Below, piece after piece: positions 26,775 through 36,989 of a stretch of DNA of 64,000 bases. Each line of letters begins with the position of its first letter. Position 1 is the stretch's first letter. The stretch is from Gluconobacter potus. GTDB taxonomy: Bacteria > Pseudomonadota > Alphaproteobacteria > Acetobacterales > Acetobacteraceae. A program made the translations under genes and the position numbers. Location of the stretch: contig NZ_JABCQF010000004.1 in assembly GCF_015244705.1 (NCBI RefSeq), positions 186,001-250,000 on the forward strand, given 5' to 3'. The notes below the pieces were generated by a model. That model ran no database searches and was not told where the DNA came from. It was given only the letters and a program-made list of their open reading frames with translations.

Positions 26775-27104
26775 CTATCCCCTGCGTCCATGCATCTCGG
26801 GACAGGCGTGAAGCCGGTTGCTGGAGCGGAAGACCGCTTCGCCGATCGGGGCAAACCCGCTTCCACGTCCGAGATGCCTGGCGCTGTTGGGCATCTGTTC
26901 CAGCACAATGACGCCGGAGGCCATTCGGTAACAGATTCGCGCCTGCGCTGAGCGGGATCTGGCCGTGTGATGCAGCGATGTCCTGGTTGGAGATTTCAAT
27001 ACTCCGTGAGCCAGAGCGGCTGACGGAGCCAGAAAAGATCTCCCCATCAGGCACAGGCTGACGGCCCAGGCAGACACAACCAGAAAATGCGAGACAGGTT
27101 TCAT
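26775..27104 (-). CDS. Hypothetical small secreted protein
   Basis: 109-residue frame with a convincing signal peptide (MKPVSHFLVVSAWAVSLCLM, cleavage likely after PSAALA near residue 32). The mature part is basic, with two or three cysteines, and I recognise no family. Codon choice looks like the neighbours (third positions rich in G/C). It follows ihfB on the same strand after 96 bases and converges on the lysR-type gene. It could be a real small exported protein or a chance frame. Confidence 0.45.
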   Translation of the reverse strand: MKPVSHFLVVSAWAVSLCLMGRSFLAPSAALAHGVLKSPTRTSLHHTARSRSAQARICYRMASGVIVLEQMPNSARHLGRGSGFAPIGEAVFRSSNRLHACPEMHGRRG

Positions 27105-27200
27105 AACTCTACAATACCGCAGAACCGGCCTTTCGAACCAGCCCCGGCCTTTAGCATGGCGTTCCTTGAAAACGCCTGATGCAACATGGACACAGCCCGT

Positions 27201-27506
27201 TCAGTCACCGCTTTTCCGGGTAGACAGACGCTGATTGACGCGTTCCCTGAGTTCCTTGCCGACTTTGAAGAAGGGGACGCTTTTTTCCTCGACCGGCACG
27301 ATATCGCCTGTCCGCGGGTTACGTCCCGTTCTGGCTGCCCGTTCGCGGGGAAGAAATGCTCCGAAGCCTCGCAATTCGACCCGGTCTCCCCGCGCAAGCG
27401 CTGCACCGATCTCGTCAAAGACCGCATGGACGATACGTTCTATATCGCGGGTAAGGAGATGCGGGTACGCGACCGCCAGTTCGGCGATGAGTTCGGATCG
27501 GGTCAT
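27201..27506 (-). CDS. ihfB: Integration host factor beta subunit
   Basis: 101-residue HU/IHF-family protein. [17 protein letters not shown] and the DNA-binding arm [22 protein letters not shown] identify it; the partner of the ihfA product at 9.8-10.2 kb. The ATG at 27506 is preceded by AGGTGG; the frame to 27578 would overlap sppA. It lies 40 bases after sppA, as in several alphaproteobacteria. Confidence 0.94.
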   Translation of the reverse strand: MTRSELIAELAVAYPHLLTRDIERIVHAVFDEIGAALARGDRVELRGFGAFLPRERAARTGRNPRTGDIVPVEEKSVPFFKVGKELRERVNQRLSTRKSGD

Positions 27507-27546
27507 GACAACTGTTCCACCTGACTCCGCCTTCTGAAACGGGCCA

Positions 27547-28434
27547 TCAGAGTTGCAAAATCGCAACGGCTCCGTCAAGGCCTTCGCGATCGATCACACT
27601 TGAGAAAGTCCCTCCCAGCAGGCCCTTCAGAAGCGCCTTTTTGCCGGGCCATTGATACCAGTACCGTGAGTGCTCGGGGATCAGCGGCACCACGGGATAA
27701 GACGCATTACCGATCTTCAGCTGCTTCCGGAGCCAGAGCCGGGCTGCATCTTCATCGCCGAGCTCGTCCACCAGCCCCAGGGCAATCGCCTGGCGGCCCG
27801 TATAAGCCCGGCCATCCGCCAGGGAACGAACCTTTTCCTCAGTCAGATGGCGCCCTTCGGCGACCATCGAAACAAACTGGCCGAAGAGGTCATTCACAAG
27901 ACCCTGAAGCATCTGGCGGCCTTCGGGTGTCAAGGCACTGGTGGGATCGGTCTGATCTTTCATGGCGCCGGACGTGATGGCATCCACGCCAATTCCCAGA
28001 CGCCCCAGACCCGCGGAAACATCGGGACGCTGGAAAAGCACGCCGATCGAACCTGTCAGCGTAGAGGGCAAAGCCACGATATGCTGCGCGGGCACGGACA
28101 GCATATAGGCGGCAGACGCCCCCATATCCCCCATTGAAACGACGACGGGCTTGACGGCGGCAAAGCGCTTGACGGCCTCATGCAGCCGCTCTCCTCCCGT
28201 TACGCCGCCGCCGGGACTGTCCACCACGAGCAGGAGGCCGGTCACATCCGATGCATCCTGCGCCTGTTTCAGGGCGCGCACGGTCTGGGAGACGTCATTT
28301 TTGATGATGCCGCTAATGGCCAGCCGGACGATATGCGGCCGGTGAGTGGAATTCGCACTGACGGCGCCCCCATGACTGGCCATTGAAATGACCACGGCGC
28401 CGAAAAATGCGACAAGAGCCCCGACCCGCCACAC
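27547..28434 (-). CDS. sppA: Signal peptide peptidase SppA (S49)
   Basis: Membrane-anchored serine peptidase that degrades cleaved signal peptides. Counting from the GTG at 28434 it has 295 residues, a helix at 5-20, catalytic Ser107 in MGASAAYM and general base Lys159 in GAMKDQ. The 52-residue spacing equals that of the Bacillus Ser/Lys dyad. The start is uncertain: the frame continues upstream with a family-like N-terminus ([21 protein letters not shown]) but contains no ATG, GTG or TTG. An ATT at 28489-28491 has AGGAG seven bases upstream. The true protein may therefore be 314 residues. Confidence 0.9.
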   Translation of the reverse strand: MWRVGALVAFFGAVVISMASHGGAVSANSTHRPHIVRLAISGIIKNDVSQTVRALKQAQDASDVTGLLLVVDSPGGGVTGGERLHEAVKRFAAVKPVVVSMGDMGASAAYMLSVPAQHIVALPSTLTGSIGVLFQRPDVSAGLGRLGIGVDAITSGAMKDQTDPTSALTPEGRQMLQGLVNDLFGQFVSMVAEGRHLTEEKVRSLADGRAYTGRQAIALGLVDELGDEDAARLWLRKQLKIGNASYPVVPLIPEHSRYWYQWPGKKALLKGLLGGTFSSVIDREGLDGAVAILQL

Positions 28435-28582
28435 CAGCAGTTGCCGGTGTTTTACCTGCCCCGCCAGAAAGACATTCAGATCAGCGTTAATGGAACTGCT
28501 CCTGTCCCTGTCATCTCAAGATGACTGGTTGGCGATACCACTTCCCTCTGAAAGGACCTCACCAACCTGCCCTGACGATACC

Positions 28583-29050
28583 TCAGTCTTCCTTCTTGGT
28601 ACGACGTCCGCGGGCACTCTCTTTCTTGCCTTCGCTGGTTGCGGCACTGATCTTGCGTCCAAGACCAATCTCACGCGCCAGAGCAGAGCGGCGCTGTGCA
28701 TAATTAGGAGCAACCAGCGGGTAGTCCGAAGGAAGACCCCACCGTTCACGATACTGTTCCGGAGTCATATCATAAGCGCTCTGAAGATGGCGCTTGAGCA
28801 TTTTCAGTTTTTTGCCGTCTTCGAGACAGATGATGTAGTCAGGAAAGACAGAGCGCTTGATGGGAACTGCCGGCTGCGGACGCTCGGACTGGGGCTCTTC
28901 CTCAGGAACTCCAGCCTTGGCAAGGGCATCGTATACCTGGCGAATCAGGGCAGGCAGTGCTTCTGCTTCAAGTGTTCCGCGGGATGCCTGGGCAGCAACG
29001 ATCTTGGCAGTAAGTTCCAGGAGACCTGTACTCGAAGTGTTTTCGGACAT
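28583..29050 (-). CDS. MucR/Ros-family zinc-finger regulator
   Basis: 155-residue protein of the Ros/MucR family. Residues about 68-115 hold the conserved core SVFPDYIICLEDGKKLKMLKRHL followed by YDMTPEQYRERWGLP, and a basic tail (SARGRRTKK). Only one of the usual two zinc-ligand cysteines is seen, which is common in MucR proteins. Members bind AT-rich DNA and act as global repressors. Its own upstream region is visibly AT-rich. It is divergent from the udgX-like gene. Confidence 0.9.
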   Translation of the reverse strand: MSENTSSTGLLELTAKIVAAQASRGTLEAEALPALIRQVYDALAKAGVPEEEPQSERPQPAVPIKRSVFPDYIICLEDGKKLKMLKRHLQSAYDMTPEQYRERWGLPSDYPLVAPNYAQRRSALAREIGLGRKISAATSEGKKESARGRRTKKED

Positions 29051-29245
29051 GCTATTTCACCCCTCTGATCAAATGTTTTTCAGTTCCATAACGCCTGTAA
29101 AGGGTCAGGTAAATGCTGCATGGAAATATTTGGCACACGCCTTTACCGACTCAGGATTATCATCATATCAAAATAACCCGCAAACAAAAAAGCAAGCGCG
29201 TTTTCCGGAGTATTCAGTCTTGCAGCTCACAACTGGAATGATGAC
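29051..29245. other. AT-rich intergenic region between mucR and udgX-like genes
   Basis: 195 bases with a marked drop in GC relative to the flanks, including runs such as AAATATTT and AAACAAAAAAG. It must hold promoters for the divergent mucR-type and udgX-like genes. No clear -35/-10 pair or operator could be defined by eye. It would suit a MucR protein's preference for AT-rich DNA. Confidence 0.4.
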
Positions 29246-30511
29246 ATGAACCTCGAAACTGTTGTGCTCTCAACGACAAGTGATTTTTCCGGCTGGCGTG
29301 CCTGGTCGCGAAAACTGCTTCACGAGAGAGTACCAGCCGAGTCAATACGGTGGATCGTAAAGAATCCGACAGACCTTTACAGCCCTTCTGCCACACGTGT
29401 TCTTCCCACAGCCCCTTCGACAACCAGTGTCCCCCGGTCTCTCGCGACTCTATTCCCCGCTGTTTTCATCTCCGAGGCACCTGAACGGTTCCGGTTACTT
29501 TATATTACACTTCAGACCCTGCGTGACAGCCTGTCTGTTCCGGACGAACTTGGAGGAGAGCTCACGAGACTCGCAACCGAGAGCCGAAAGCGCGTGCTTG
29601 ACCTGCGTTGCCAGATGCCCGACGCACGCAATCCTGACTGGCAGGTAATCCGTACCTCCCATGCCTCCGCCCTGATCGACAGTCAGGCGGCCGCGCTTGC
29701 AGACCTGCGACCCACGCCCTGGGTCGTAACGGCCCCGGATCGGACACTCTGCTGGAATGGTCAGGAATACCGTTTCGGCCCGGGACTGGGAGATGATATT
29801 GCTGACTACGCCGAAGTTGTGGCAGCCGCACGCAGTATTGCAACGGCCGGTACCGACAATGAGTGGTGGGATGGAATTGCTCCGGTCCGCCTGCATCCTG
29901 ACGCCGCCGATATTGCTTCCTCTTCTTCCCTGCCCAGCCTGCGCGGAAAAGCGATCGACTGCCGGATGTGCGATCTCTGTGGCCCCGCAACACGGACTGT
30001 TTCGGGAGAGGGCAATCCTGAGGCCAGAATCATCTTTGTCGGCGAACAGCCGGGAGATCAGGAGGACCTTCAGGGACGGCCATTCGTAGGGCCGGCGGGA
30101 CAACTGTTCGATCGCGCCCTGAAGGAGGCAGGGGGAAACAGGGCACAGGCGTGGATCACCAATGCCGTCAAACATTTCAAGTTTGTGCCGAGGGGAAACC
30201 GTCGTATCCACCAGAAACCGGACGCGACAGAAATAACGGCCTGTTCTCCGTGGCTGGCAACAGAGCGCAAGGTTCTGGCCCCGAAAGTGACCGTGATGCT
30301 GGGCGTTACAGGAGCCAGCGCTGTTCTTGGGCGTCAGGTGACAGTGTCGCGTGAACGTTCAAGACATATTCCACTCCCCGACGGAAGTATCGGGCTGGTA
30401 ACCGTACACCCGTCTTATCTGCTGCGCCTCCCCGATGAGGAGTCGAAGACACGCGAATATACAAAATTTGTAACCGATCTCAGAATGGCAATTTCCGCTC
30501 TCGCCGGATAA
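29246..30511 (+). CDS. DUF4130-like / UdgX-type uracil-DNA-binding fusion protein
   Basis: 421-residue two-domain protein. The C-terminal half (about 230-421) is a family-4-like uracil-DNA glycosylase: CRMCDLC (239-245) and Cys333 for an Fe-S cluster, GEQPGDQED (266-274), and HPSYLLR (388-394). It carries RRIHQKP (319-325), the loop with a reactive His (His322) that marks UdgX, which bonds covalently to uracil-DNA. The N-terminal half matches the DUF4130 pattern (FSGWRAWSRKLL, APERFRLLY, WVVTAPDRTLCWNG), but the family's RRDxHKM region is degenerate (SRKRVLDLRCQM). It would act in DNA repair. It is divergent from mucR. Confidence 0.85.
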   Translation: MNLETVVLSTTSDFSGWRAWSRKLLHERVPAESIRWIVKNPTDLYSPSATRVLPTAPSTTSVPRSLATLFPAVFISEAPERFRLLYITLQTLRDSLSVPDELGGELTRLATESRKRVLDLRCQMPDARNPDWQVIRTSHASALIDSQAAALADLRPTPWVVTAPDRTLCWNGQEYRFGPGLGDDIADYAEVVAAARSIATAGTDNEWWDGIAPVRLHPDAADIASSSSLPSLRGKAIDCRMCDLCGPATRTVSGEGNPEARIIFVGEQPGDQEDLQGRPFVGPAGQLFDRALKEAGGNRAQAWITNAVKHFKFVPRGNRRIHQKPDATEITACSPWLATERKVLAPKVTVMLGVTGASAVLGRQVTVSRERSRHIPLPDGSIGLVTVHPSYLLRLPDEESKTREYTKFVTDLRMAISALAG

Positions 30512-30538
30512 TGCTGTTAGGGCTAAGAAACTCTCGCA

Positions 30539-32782
30539 ATGAGTGGCAGCACCATATCCTCGGGACAACCGACTCCGGATAATACGACCACACGGCCTGC
30601 ACCTCTGCGGCCGCGCGCGCGTCCCTTTCTCTCGTGGCTGTACGCACCCAGCCCATCCTCTGTCACCTTTGCCCTGCGCAACACCATTGCGGCATGTCTT
30701 GCCGTCGGAATCGCGTTCTGGATGGAACTGGACGATCCGGCCTGGGCTGCCATGACCGTCTGGGCCGTCGCGCAGACCAGCCGGGGCGAAAGTCAGTCCA
30801 AGGCTAAATGGCGTATCGTCGGCACCATCAGTGGTGCTGTCGCGGCCATCGCCATCATGGCAGCCGCCCCACAGGCCCCATGGATGTTCTTCCCCATGAT
30901 TGCCCTGTGGATCGGCCTGTGCAGCGGCTTTGCAACATTCGTCAGCAATTTCCGGTCGTATGCCCTTGTTCTTGCAGGATATACCTGTTCGATCATCTGC
31001 ATGGGCGCTGCCTCCAATCCCGACAACGTCTTCATGATCGCGATGTCACGCGGCACTTACATCGTGCTTGGCGTGCTGTGTGAAGCCTTCATGGGGCTCA
31101 TTTTTGCGACGAGCCAGGAAAGACATGCCAGGGCACAGCTTCGGCAGAAGCTTGAATCCGCCCTGGTCCTCGTCACCACGACATTATGCAGCCTTCTGGG
31201 CGAGGAGCGCGGCGCGCTGAATGCCGCACGGCGGCAGTTCGGGACAATCCTGACGATCAATGACCAGATCGAGTTCGCGGAAGTCGAAATGGGACCGCAC
31301 GGCCATGAAGGCGATCACGCACGTGCGGCGCTCGCGGCAGTGTCTGCCCTTCTGTCGCGCGGTTTCGGTATGGCCATGCGCCTTCAGGTGCTCAACCACA
31401 ATCATCCGGCGTTCACGAAAACCGCTGACGAGATCCTTGCCTTCCTCAAGCAGTTCCCGCAGCGCCTGCCGGACCAGAATGCCGTCCCTGCCCTGCTTGC
31501 GGATCTTCAGCACTTTCGCGACATCTGTCGCCTCTACGCCGCACCACATCGCGAAAGCGACATCCGCTCCGACCTTGAACCCATTCCCGGCCTCGAACCC
31601 TTTGATCAGACCTATGAAGGTCAGGAAATGCAGGAAGACAGGCTGGATGAACGTGTCCTGTTTGTCTCCCTGGGCGAGCTTCTGGGAGATCTGGAACAGG
31701 CCATCAAGGAGTACGAGGCCAGTACGCATCGCATCAAAGGCGATCATTTCCATTTCCAGCTTGAAACCCATCGCGACACCCGTGAAGCGGTGCATAACGG
31801 TCTGCGGGGTGCCTGCGCTGTTCTGATCACGGCTTATATCTACGAAGTAACGGCATGGCCGAACGGCCTCGGTTTCATCGCCATTACGACTCTGGTCTGC
31901 GGCCTGTTCGCGACCAAGGAAAATCCTGTCCTTGGCACAACTGAATTCCTCAAGGGAGCCGTCGCAGCCTGTATCGTGGCATGGTTCCTGGTTTTCGTGC
32001 TCATGCCAAAAGTCACGACTTTCGAGACGCTGACGCTCTTTCTGGGGCCGGCAATGTTTCTGGGCGGCCTGGCGAAGGGCAATCCTGCGACAGCGGGTGG
32101 CTCAGCGGCTTACGGGCTTCTGCTTCCAGCGATGCTGGGGCTTGAGAACCATCACGTCATGAATGAAATCGCCTTTTACAATGGGAATATGGCGACCGTT
32201 CTGGCGGTGGCTGTCAGTGTCATCGTGTTCCGCAGCGTCCTGCCGTTCAGCAGCGATGCCGAGCGCTTCCGTCTGCGTCGGATCATGCTCGGAGAACTGC
32301 AGCATCTGGCCCATCCGGGCTTCACGCCACGCATCAGCGTCTGGATCGGCCGCAATACGGATCGCTTTGCCCGGCTGATCCGTCATGCCGGTCCCACCCC
32401 GGCCCCGCTGATCGAAGCCTGTATCCTCGGGACGCTGGCAACGCTAACGCTCGGCCTGAACGTCATCAGGCTCCGCGCGCTGCTGGACCGTGAATACCTG
32501 CCCGAAAGCGCCCGCCGCCCGATCCTGCTGGTTCTGCATTATGTGGAACAATCCACAAAGCGGCATGACAAGGCGGCCCGTATTGCGGAAGCCGCAGTCA
32601 GGCGCCTGCGTGTTCTCGATGCCCAGGAGACGGATCTGGTAACGCGCCTCGAACTGACACGTGCCATCACCTATCTCGTCGTCATCGCCTACACGATGCG
32701 GACGAACGAAGACTTCCTTGATGCCAGCAAACCGTTCCGCGGCGAGAGAAACAGCCGCCTGCTCAATTCCGGTCAGGGCTGA
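30539..32782 (+). CDS. FUSC-family membrane protein
   Basis: 747-residue protein of the fusaric-acid-resistance/aromatic-acid efflux type (FUSC, AaeB/YccS-like). The N-terminal helix block at about 45-190 begins with PSSVTFALRNTIAACLAVGIAFWMELDDPAWAAMTVW; a cytoplasmic domain of about 200 residues follows, then a second block at about 420-570. It starts 27 bases after the udgX-like gene, so may be co-transcribed. Such proteins export organic acids with an adaptor protein; no adaptor or outer-membrane gene is adjacent, so the substrate is unknown. Confidence 0.87.
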   Translation: MSGSTISSGQPTPDNTTTRPAPLRPRARPFLSWLYAPSPSSVTFALRNTIAACLAVGIAFWMELDDPAWAAMTVWAVAQTSRGESQSKAKWRIVGTISGAVAAIAIMAAAPQAPWMFFPMIALWIGLCSGFATFVSNFRSYALVLAGYTCSIICMGAASNPDNVFMIAMSRGTYIVLGVLCEAFMGLIFATSQERHARAQLRQKLESALVLVTTTLCSLLGEERGALNAARRQFGTILTINDQIEFAEVEMGPHGHEGDHARAALAAVSALLSRGFGMAMRLQVLNHNHPAFTKTADEILAFLKQFPQRLPDQNAVPALLADLQHFRDICRLYAAPHRESDIRSDLEPIPGLEPFDQTYEGQEMQEDRLDERVLFVSLGELLGDLEQAIKEYEASTHRIKGDHFHFQLETHRDTREAVHNGLRGACAVLITAYIYEVTAWPNGLGFIAITTLVCGLFATKENPVLGTTEFLKGAVAACIVAWFLVFVLMPKVTTFETLTLFLGPAMFLGGLAKGNPATAGGSAAYGLLLPAMLGLENHHVMNEIAFYNGNMATVLAVAVSVIVFRSVLPFSSDAERFRLRRIMLGELQHLAHPGFTPRISVWIGRNTDRFARLIRHAGPTPAPLIEACILGTLATLTLGLNVIRLRALLDREYLPESARRPILLVLHYVEQSTKRHDKAARIAEAAVRRLRVLDAQETDLVTRLELTRAITYLVVIAYTMRTNEDFLDASKPFRGERNSRLLNSGQG

Positions 32783-32808
32783 TTGTTTTTAAATGATTTC
32801 AGATCGGA

Positions 32809-32898
<90 letters not shown>

Positions 32899-33030
32899 GT
32901 ACGGCTCTGCTTTTGCGCTGAACCTGATCGACGGAGGGGCTTATGGAGGGGTTTGTCAGACATTGCAAGGGGGCTGAAGCGCGATCCTGAAAGAAAGATG
33001 TCTGGGTAGGGCTTTTTTCGCCGTTTCTGA

Positions 33031-33059
33031 TTGACTGAAAGCCTTCATATCTGTATCGA
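33031..33059 (+). promoter_or_regulatory. Candidate promoter of rplU-rpmA
   Basis: TTGACT (33031-33036) is followed after 17 bases by TATCGA (33054-33059), about 130 bases before rplU. The -35 is strong and the -10 weak. It lies in the 290-base gap after tRNA-Ser, which contains no other recognised element. Confidence 0.35.
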
Positions 33060-33188
33060 CCGCGGCTGTTCCATGTTCCAATTCCTGTTGGTCGGCATGG
33101 AGCCAACGACAAAAAGCGACTGGGTCGCGCCAGATCGGGACAACCCGGCAGAAGCGGCCACGAGATCGGAACAGAGAGAGTTTCCAGA

Positions 33189-33503
33189 ATGTACGCAATC
33201 ATCCGCACCGGCGGTAAGCAGTATCGCGTTGCTCCCGAGAGCATCCTCAAGGTCGAGAAGCTCGAAGCTGAAGCCGGCAGCACCATCACCTTCACCGACG
33301 TCCTTATGGTTGGCGGCGAAGGCACCGTGACTGTTGGCGCACCGCTGGTCGCTGGCGCAACCGTGACGGCCACCGTTGTTGCCCAGGATCGTCTGGCGAA
33401 GGTGATCATCTTCAAGAAGCGTCGCCGTCAGAACAGCCGCCGCAAGAACGGCCACCGCCAGCCGGTGACCGTCCTGCGCATCAACGCGATCAACGCGGCC
33501 TGA
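33189..33503 (+). CDS. rplU: 50S ribosomal protein L21
   Basis: 104-residue large-subunit protein. [14 protein letters not shown] and the C-terminal basic block [17 protein letters not shown] are diagnostic. AGAGAG precedes the start. It forms an operon with rpmA, 33 bases downstream, and a terminator follows rpmA. Confidence 0.97.
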   Translation: MYAIIRTGGKQYRVAPESILKVEKLEAEAGSTITFTDVLMVGGEGTVTVGAPLVAGATVTATVVAQDRLAKVIIFKKRRRQNSRRKNGHRQPVTVLRINAINAA

Positions 33504-33536
33504 TTGGCCCGACACTTTAGGTAAGGACAAACAGCC

Positions 33537-33803
33537 ATGGCACAAAAAAAGGCAGGCGGCTCAAGCCGTAACGGACGCGACAGTGCAGGTCGTCGTCTGG
33601 GTGTGAAGAAGTTTGGCGGCGAAAGCGTCATCGCAGGCAACATCATCGTCCGCCAGCGCGGCACGAAGGTGAAGGCTGGCGCCAATGTCGGTATCGGCCG
33701 CGACCACACGCTGTTCGCTCTCGTGGACGGTCATGTGAAGTTCCAGCGCCGCGCAGAAGGCCGTGTCCACGTTTCCGTGGCACTGCCGGAAGCTGCTGAA
33801 TAA
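33537..33803 (+). CDS. rpmA: 50S ribosomal protein L27
   Basis: 88-residue protein whose N-terminus reaches the peptidyl-transferase centre. [20 protein letters not shown] and [21 protein letters not shown]-type sequence identify it. The standard alphaproteobacterial form without an N-terminal cleavage extension is present. It follows rplU and ends before a strong terminator. Confidence 0.97.
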   Translation: MAQKKAGGSSRNGRDSAGRRLGVKKFGGESVIAGNIIVRQRGTKVKAGANVGIGRDHTLFALVDGHVKFQRRAEGRVHVSVALPEAAE

Positions 33804-33834
33804 GCAGCCCGCGTTTTCCAGCGCGAGCGGAAGG

Positions 33835-33863
33835 GGCCGGTCCTGTTCGGGACCGGCCTTTTT
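33835..33863 (+). terminator. Rho-independent terminator of rplU-rpmA
   Basis: Perfect 9-bp stem GGCCGGTCC/GGACCGGCC followed by five T, 31 bases past rpmA and 41 bases before obgE. It implies a separate promoter or partial read-through for obgE. Confidence 0.92.
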
Positions 33864-33903
33864 GCGTATAAAGCGCCCCTCACCTTTTCTTGCGGACAAT
33901 ACG

Positions 33904-34910
<1,007 letters not shown>

Positions 34911-34914
<4 letters not shown>

Positions 34915-36047
34915 CCGCTCCGGCTTCTGCTCCTCGTCTGGCGCAGGCCCGCCGGATCGTCATCAAGATCGGAAGTGCGCTTCTGGTCGATTCCGCGAAT
35001 GCAAGCCTGCGGCTTGAATGGCTGCAGAGCGTCTGTGCGGATATTGCCGACCTGCGTGCCCGGGGCGCGGAAGTCATCGTCGTATCCTCGGGCGCGATTT
35101 CCCTGGCGCGACACCGCCTCGGCCTGACATCCCGCCGTCTGCGGCTGGACGAAAAGCAGGCCATGGCCAGTGTCGGCCAGATCGGACTGGCGCAAGGCTG
35201 GAGCGCGGCCCTCGCCGGCCATGATCTGGTCGCGGCCCAGCTTCTTCTGACCCCGGACGATACGGAAAACCGTGAGCGCCACCTCAACGCGCGCGCCACG
35301 CTCCAGACCCTGCTCGATCTGGGCTGCGTTCCCGTCATCAACGAAAACGATGCCATCGCGACCGGCGAGATCCGCTTCGGCGACAATGACCGGCTGGGCG
35401 CACGTGTGGCCCAGATGACCGGGGCCGACTGTCTGGTGCTGCTGTCCGACATCGACGGGCTTTATACAGCGGACCCGCGACAGGATCCGTCCGCACGGCA
35501 TATTCCCGTTGTCGAACAGATGACGGACGAGATCATGGCGATGGGGGGCGAGCCGCCGCCGGGTTATTCGTCTGGCGGAATGCGCACGAAGCTCCTCGCG
35601 GCCCGGATTGCGACGCGCGCGGGTGCGAACATGGTGATCGCGGCCGGACAGGAGCATCATCCGCTCCGCAGGCTTCAGAACGGGGGCCTGTGCACCTGGT
35701 TCATGGCGCAAACGGATGCCGGCTCAGCCCGCAAGCGCTGGATTGGTGGCAGCCTTCAGCCCAAGGGCACACTTACGATCGATGCCGGTGCCCGTCGCGC
35801 TCTTGAAGAAGGCGCATCCCTCCTACCCGCGGGCGTGACCGGGCTTGAGGGCAGTTTTGGCCGGGGCGATCTCGTGCTCATCCGGGACGCTGACGGAAGC
35901 ATTATCGGGCGCGGTCTGATCGCTTATGATTCCGAAGAGAGCCAGAAGCTGATCGGCCATCGCTCCGGCGAGATGGAACAGCTTCTGGGATATCGCGGAC
36001 GTGATGCCTTGATCCATCGGGATGATCTGGCGCTCGATCTTCCCTGA
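34911..36047 (+). CDS. proB: Glutamate 5-kinase
   Basis: 378-residue enzyme catalysing the first step of proline synthesis, phosphorylation of glutamate. The amino-acid-kinase domain has [12 protein letters not shown] at the N-terminus, [21 protein letters not shown] and [11 protein letters not shown]; a C-terminal PUA domain starts near residue 280. It is translationally coupled to obgE by ATGA. The expected partner proA does not follow; an opposite-strand membrane protein gene does. Confidence 0.95.
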
Positions 36048-36071
36048 CGGGTCGGCCCTGCGCGCTGCTGG

Positions 36072-36668
36072 CTAGTCTCTGGGCGGCCAACGGAGCTTGG
36101 GCTCCGAGCGGGGCCGGTAGGCGTCTTCTTCGACGACCGGTCTGTTACCCTGTCTCCGCTCCATGCTGCGGCCAAGAGGCTGGCGCCCCGTTGCCGCAGC
36201 GTCCTTTTCCCATGGAGCCCGGGTCCAGGCGCGTTCGGAGGCGTCGGACATCTCCTCCCGCAGGGCGGATTGGGAGGGCTGTCCGCGACGCGGCAGGGTT
36301 TCAGGATCTCCCACTTCCGGACTATCTTCATAGGATGGCAGATCGGAACGCAGACTTCGCACCGGCATGAGATAATCCTCATCCGGCAGGGTTGGGCCTG
36401 AAGGAACCGCACGTGTTTCGGAAGCCGTCATAGTCTGCCTGTCCAGAGCGGCAGACAGATTGTCAGGCCGTGTCGAAACGGCCAGCCGCATGTTGAGCGC
36501 CCGCAGTTCCGCCCGCAGTTCCGCGATCTGGAACTCCAGTTCCTGCAACCGCGGCTTGGTGCCGAAGACGGCGAAGGGCATGCAGAGCAGCGCCAGCGCA
36601 AACAGGGCGGCCACCACGGCCAGGCACCCGAAGGCCCAGCCCGGCAGCCATGAAAAATCAGACATCAT
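36072..36668 (-). CDS. Hypothetical membrane-anchored coiled-coil protein
   Basis: 198-residue protein I do not recognise. One transmembrane helix (about 10-32, FGCLAVVAALFALALLCMPF) is followed directly by a short coiled coil (LQELEFQIAELRAELRALNMRL). A long hydrophilic Pro/Arg/Glu-rich tail, probably disordered, completes it. With a short N-terminus the tail is likely cytoplasmic or periplasmic depending on topology, which I cannot decide. Two ATG codons at 36668 and 36665 are possible starts. It converges on proB with a 24-base gap and lies downstream of gapR. Confidence 0.7.
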   Translation of the reverse strand: MMSDFSWLPGWAFGCLAVVAALFALALLCMPFAVFGTKPRLQELEFQIAELRAELRALNMRLAVSTRPDNLSAALDRQTMTASETRAVPSGPTLPDEDYLMPVRSLRSDLPSYEDSPEVGDPETLPRRGQPSQSALREEMSDASERAWTRAPWEKDAAATGRQPLGRSMERRQGNRPVVEEDAYRPRSEPKLRWPPRD

Positions 36669-36722
36669 GAGGAGGCCTGGTCCAGTCTGAAGGTGGCGCG
36701 TTCGGGTATCCGGAGACCGGAA

Positions 36723-36989
36723 TTACATACCAAGGGCACGGCGATAGATATCGAGCAGGGTCTCCTGCTCCTCGATCTCGGCCGGCTCCTGCTTGCGCAG
36801 ACGGATGATCTGCTTGATGACTTTTACGTCAAATCCGGCGGACTTGGCTTCGGAAAAAATATCCTTGATGTCCCCGGCCAGAGCCTTGCGCTCCTCTTCC
36901 AGGCGCTCGACGCGCTCAATGATGGAGCGCAGACGGTCCGCAGCGATCCCGCCCGTGGCAGCGCCTTCGCTTTTGCTTTCTGCATCCAT
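36723..36989 (-). CDS. gapR: Nucleoid-associated protein GapR (DUF2312)
   Basis: 88-residue protein. The coiled-coil core (LRSIIERVERLEEERKALAGDIKDIFSEAKSAGFDVKVIKQIIRLRK) is the DUF2312/GapR signature. In Caulobacter GapR clamps over-twisted DNA ahead of replication and transcription. The ATG at 36989 has AGGAAGGAAA upstream; the longer frame to 37280 has no support. It diverges from zwf across 282 bases, in which I could not define a promoter. Confidence 0.93.
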   Translation of the reverse strand: MDAESKSEGAATGGIAADRLRSIIERVERLEEERKALAGDIKDIFSEAKSAGFDVKVIKQIIRLRKQEPAEIEEQETLLDIYRRALGM

